Under the pieces are notes generated by a model. It saw nothing but the letters and a program-made list of their open reading frames with translations. It ran no database searches and was not told where the DNA came from. Shown one piece after another: positions 60,001 through 64,000 of a stretch of 64,000 nt of DNA. The stretch's first letter is position 1, and every line of letters starts with the position of its first letter. The stretch spans positions 11,224,201 to 11,288,200 of the forward strand of contig OY855913.1 in the NCBI GenBank assembly GCA_963693305.1, written 5' to 3'. The stretch is from Meandrina meandrites (taxonomy: Eukaryota > Cnidaria > Anthozoa > Scleractinia > Meandrinidae). A program made the position numbers and the translations under genes.

Positions 60001-63000
60001 CTGTGGGCCAAAATCCAACATCCACTGTTGGGCTCCCATCAAACTCAGGCACTGGAGCCTCTACAATTGGTCCAAGTCCTTTTGAGAGGTCTCACAGCAC
60101 TATGCTTGGTTTGCGTGCTTCACTTCCCAAGCTCCCCTCTTTTAAAGTTAAACGACAACCAGAACAGCCCAAAACTGATAAGTTGGATAGTGTAACAAGA
60201 AAGCGTAGCAACACTGAGTCCTCAGATGTCCCTGAGCGAGAAACTAAAAGAAGAATCTTGGATGAAGGAGACTCCGAAATGGAGACGGATTTGGAGAGCA
60301 GCTCTGGATGGGACAGGCGACCACGAATTGTTAGCAGGTTGGATGAGGGGGAGCGTAGTCAGTCACCACTACAACTTGATGACAGTATAGATGCCGCTCC
60401 ACGAGCTACAATAGTGAGAAGCACTGAAGGTAAAATTGGTAAAATAAAAACCTAAGTTCTATTCCAGTGTTCTCCCTAGTTTTCAGCACAGCAGGTAAAA
60501 GAACTTTTCAAACCGGTAAAGAACTACTGGTGAATCTCAGCTGTTTTCTAGTGTTGCCCTATGCTGGTCAAATATTATTTTACAAGAACTTTTTCTGCCA
60601 ATACTGTTGTCTTTATATATCCTAAGAAAAAATTGTAAAAAATTTTCTTCCTGTGTTTAAAGGAGATATTCTTGCTGTCGCTTACATGACGTAGTACTTG
60701 AAAAATCGGCGATCTCGTTTTGTCTTTCCTATGAATCGCTACAGCTACTTTTCTCTTCGCTTCGAATACTCAGCATTTACAATGGCATCGCTGAAGGGTC
60801 GTCTTCTCAAGGCTTCTTTTAACCTGATGTTAAGCTTATTTTCTCCGTAACATTTCTCACTAAAAATAAATTCTTTTTACCTATTTGCCTTGTGAATTAT
60901 TTCATTGTCAATGGACGGAAAGGAAAAAGTGAAAGGAGAGCAGCTATTGCTGCCGATTCATTGGGAAGAAAGCTCGCCAGTTTAAGGCGGTAAAGAGTGG
61001 TGCTGCAAGCAGTAAATTTTACCAGTTACCACCTGATTTGGAGAACACTTCTATTCATGTAATTATTTTGTTGGCATTGACTGTAACTGAATTTCACACG
61101 TGATAATTTCTATGTTGTGCTTAATGGTTTAAGTTTTCGTGCTTAATTTCTCATTTTATTATTTTTGTACAGAATAAAGAAAGACCATCACGATAAGGTT
61201 TAAGAATTTGTTCTCCAAAACTAGTTACAAGTTCCCTTTTGCTAAAAAACATCATGGCCATCAGGGCCATTTTGGCATAGATTAAGCAAAAGTAGGGTGG
61301 TCTGGGGACATTGTACTCCCTCCCCCTCCCCAGAAGCTCTGAAACACTATTTTCAGCATTTTTTATGAGGCTTTTCTTCCCAAAAAGCAATGTTGTTCAA
61401 CTGGGGATTATTTTCCCTCCTAAACGTATTTTGTATTTTTATCTCTAGATGAGGCAAGTGCCTTATCTTGCCTCTTGCTAGTTATTGCCTGAACATTTTT
61501 ACTTAATACTTTTTATTTGTGAAAAATAAAATATTCAACAGGTGCGAGCTTGGGATAAAGAAAAAGTCTAAGTCCCTGATGGGTCATGGGTTTCAATTCC
61601 AGTCGGGTGCTCAGATTTATCCTTGGCCCATGCTTGTGACAAGTGGAATATTTCATCTTTCACATTTCATTACTGAGCCTAAAATTTACCATCCTCCTTT
61701 ACTTTTCAATCATGTAAAGCTGATGAGCGTCGACCAAGTACAGGTTCATCTTTGTACCATACAGTGTACTCCAGCAGCAGCAGTAGCAGTGAATCAGGAA
61801 GTGAGGAAAGTGAGTCTGAAGAGGAGGATGAGGAGAGTGAGGAAGGGAGTGACGAAGAAAGTGAAAGTGATAGCGAGGAAGAAAGTGAATCAGAAAGTGA
61901 GGAAGAAGAGACACAAGATGGAAACAAGGAGGAAGAACAGCTGGAAGTTGAAATGGAAGTTGAGCAGCAATTTGACAAAGATCAAGAAATGGCAGCAATA
62001 CTTGTCGAGGAAAAACAAGGTAATATATTAGAAAATTGATGGGAGTGATACCCTTTCTATATTTATGATAAAATAATGAAAAAAAAAACTTTATTCAGCA
62101 CTTTGGACATAAAAGTACAGTGATGGTTACAATATTACAAACCCGAAGTATGTAATTTTCTATTTCCTTTTCCAGACCTATGAACATCATTGATCATACT
62201 TAATGAACATTTTGTCTCTTTATTTTTTATATGACAAGAGTCACAAATACATGTACCGGTATACTCCTTAAAAATCATACCCAACTTCTGACTTAAAGCA
62301 ACAATTATTTTTAATGTATTCGTCACAAAAAAGGAATCCTCTACCATATTTCCAACTAAAACAGCTCAAACACAACACTTTTGCTGGAGTGGAGTGATGC
62401 ATACATATACGGGTTATTGACTGAGTGTGAGTTCAAGATGGCTGGAAATTGGCCAAGTTTTGCATTTTTATTGATTGAAATGCAGCTGCATTCTCTAAAG
62501 ATCTCTGTAACTGGCATAAAGATCACCATTTTTGTGGGATAAATTGGGCACCTCCAGGGCAGAGAGTAAAGCCCAACACAGAAGCACTTTTTTATCTTGC
62601 ACTCTGCCCCTTCCCTTGAACTTGGCACTTGTATACCACACTCCTTGCTTGTGCAGCTAAACCGCCTGTTCAGCAAGCTAGATAGAACCATCCTGCCCAC
62701 TTGGGTAGGCAGTCACTGTTCAAGATTTGGTTTATCTTGCCAAATCACAGAGCTAGCCATATAATAAATGTAAATAGCGAACATATTGTGGTATAACAGC
62801 CATTTCCCAATTTCAAAGTGGAAAGGATTATTATATTAATATTTAGCTAATGTGCATACATGTGCTGTGTGGTTCAATTTTAGCCTTGTTTCAAGTTTTA
62901 TTTTCCTTTATTACACATTACCATATCCAAGAACAATGGAAAATAAAATGTCAACCAAGGATAAAATTGAACCACAACATATGTATGACCCAACTGTGTA

Positions 63001-64000
63001 TCACCTTCCAGCCACAAGAGTAACAAATTAATGAAGTACTCTTTTGTATGATTTCATGTTGCGAGTGTGTTGTTGTTTTTCTCTAAACAGATGCTTTCCA
63101 TGAACCCTCTAAAGAGATGCCAGTTATCTTACAGAGCTCCAAGGAGAATGAAGATTTAGTAAGATACAGTGAAAACAAAGAACTTGAGAAAACAGTTGAA
63201 CTAACAAGTACATCTGAAAAAGCTAATTATCAAGTGAAACAAGCTGCACCAACAGAACCATATCGATCTTTCCACATTGCTCACATCGTCCCTGATTTGT
63301 TCAAAAATCACGACGATTCTATCGAAAAAACTGCAGTTGTTGAAGAGGAAAAGGCATCAACCGAAAATGAACAAGAAATGGGAGAAATATGCCACAAACC
63401 TGTAAAACAAATAGAACCATTGCTGGAAAGAATGGATACTCAGAATATTAAACAAGATTCAAAGAGTGATCACAGCCCCTCAAGAGATATAAATACAACT
63501 ATAAAACTTGAAGAATCCGTGGCAAAAACAGAGGTTAAAATTCCTATTGGAGCTCCTGTGTTTGGTTTCCAGGATAAAGGTGTACTAGGTAGAGAGGCAG
63601 TTAAACCTGAAAGTCTTGAGTTTTCCAATGAAGAGAGGCCCTACTCTGAAATGGATGAAAACTACAAATTTTCTGACGATCGAATGCCACTTTTGTCTCC
63701 TGACAAACCACTGGCTGTGTCACTAATTGAGCTCGACCATTCTTACGGTTTAGCCGTTCCCGATGAACTAGCACCAACAGTAGTATCTGTAGAAGAACCC
63801 GAACTGTTTGAAGAGGGCAATAAGGAGCTACCCCTCCCTAGTGACAGAGAGTTGACTGAGTCACCAGTAGTGGACATAGTAACTGTTGACTCTGCGCCTG
63901 AACCCCCTCAGGCTCCTAAGCCCCAGTTTCCTGTACGGTCATTTGAGGCTGATGATGAACTGGTGTACGAGTTTCACAGGCTGGGTATTGATGCAGAGGA
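54082..64000 (+). CDS. SETD1: SETD1 histone H3K4 methyltransferase, exons 1-8, cut by the window end
   Basis: Catalytic subunit of Set1/COMPASS in the nucleus. Exons: 54082-54211, 54296-54429, 54522-54611, 54792-55068, 56374-59132, 59961-60429, 61720-62019, 63091-beyond 64000; 1689 residues seen, phases consistent. Seen: DFKLLIDPAIKKGHAKIYRY (family N-terminus), RRTRIWTLNKADLPVPNFK, an RRM (about 122-205, KGRVTFATTTAAKMAVSKLD), proline-rich runs (about 338-370 and 958-1050), a mixed-charge Arg/Asp/Lys block, KKPWTAVIIDEVYRNICGDL with WWDNQTKPK (about 1077-1130), an acidic Ser/Glu tract (exon 7) and FPVRSFEADDELVYEFHRLG near the end. N-SET and SET lie outside. The start is preceded by an in-frame TGA nine nt upstream. 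The exon 2 acceptor could be 54295 or 54298, a one-codon difference. Could be SETD1A- or SETD1B-like; invertebrates usually have one. Confidence 0.93.
55910..56232. mobile_element. 323 bp foldback element in SETD1 intron 4
   Basis: The left end TACTATGCTTATCAGT is mirrored by ACTGATAAGCATAGTA on the right. Inner arms share GGGAAGTTTCCCACCCAAGT-like sequence and CATTGGAAACATCTCGTG-like sequence. Arms are about 70 per cent alike in the middle and better at the ends. No TSD was resolved. Confidence 0.7.
59209..59663. mobile_element. 455 bp hAT-like element with 8 bp target duplication
   Basis: TIRs CCCAGGGGGGGTACTTGAAG and CTTCGAGTACCCCCCCTGGG are flanked by GGCTTATG on both sides (59201-59208, 59664-59671). 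An 8 bp duplication is the hAT signature. Subterminal poly-G and poly-C runs and repeated CCCAAAAAAATAC motifs fill the body. It inserted 76 bp after the SETD1 exon 5 donor and encodes no transposase. Confidence 0.85.
62860..62981. mobile_element. Foldback element, family of three (copy 3)
   Basis: Begins ATGTGCTGTGTGGTTCAATT and ends AAAATTGAACCACAACATAT. The ends match copies at 45214 and 51898 apart from GTTCAA in place of GTTTAA. It lies in SETD1 intron 7. Confidence 0.65.

Noticed and set aside
61699..61998. Minus-strand Ser/Leu/Pro-rich frames of 90-99 codons
   Set aside because: Shadows of the acidic Ser/Glu tract of SETD1 exon 7.

Overview
The window looks like nuclear DNA from an anthozoan cnidarian, probably a stony coral. 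That is an inference from several features together: AT-rich, intron-dense sequence, single-copy metazoan genes with GT-AG introns, a tRNA-derived SINE, and a dense load of short terminal-inverted-repeat (TIR) elements. No bacterial, phage or organellar block was seen. I could not search databases, so the species is open.

Left third (1-28 kb). A decayed Penelope-like element remnant (about 962-1331) is followed by four-exon SBSPON on the minus strand (2264-9180), which encodes a secreted somatomedin-B plus thrombospondin-type-1 protein. Next is complete nine-exon mitochondrial MMAB, the cob(I)alamin adenosyltransferase, on the minus strand (12407-18079). One of its introns holds a phase-compatible alternative last exon with its own poly(A) signal. 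On the plus strand, eight exons (22124-25811) form the 3' part of a gene I do not recognise. All its splice phases agree and it ends before a poly(A) signal cluster.

Middle (28.9-53.4 kb). Clathrin heavy chain (CLTC) is complete on the minus strand in 32 exons, giving 1672 codons plus stop, against 1675 residues in human. Its introns carry nested transposable elements, simple repeats and one probable GC-AG intron.

Right (54.1-64 kb). SETD1, the H3K4 methyltransferase of COMPASS, starts head-to-head with CLTC. The two share a roughly 700 bp intergenic promoter with two CACGTG E-boxes and a CCAAT-type box. Eight exons are visible. The N-SET and SET domains lie beyond the window.

Mobile DNA. 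Much of the non-coding sequence is non-autonomous elements, many still with readable TIRs and target-site duplications (TSDs). These include TTAA-flanked elements (three members), a TTA-flanked Harbinger-like element, hAT-like elements (8 or 5 bp TSD), a hairpin element with a 9 bp TSD, and SINEs split by later insertions. Several form insertion-within-insertion stacks that give relative ages. I found no CRISPR array, rRNA gene or functional tRNA gene. The strongest candidates for something new are the unrecognised plus-strand gene and the MMAB alternative terminal exon.
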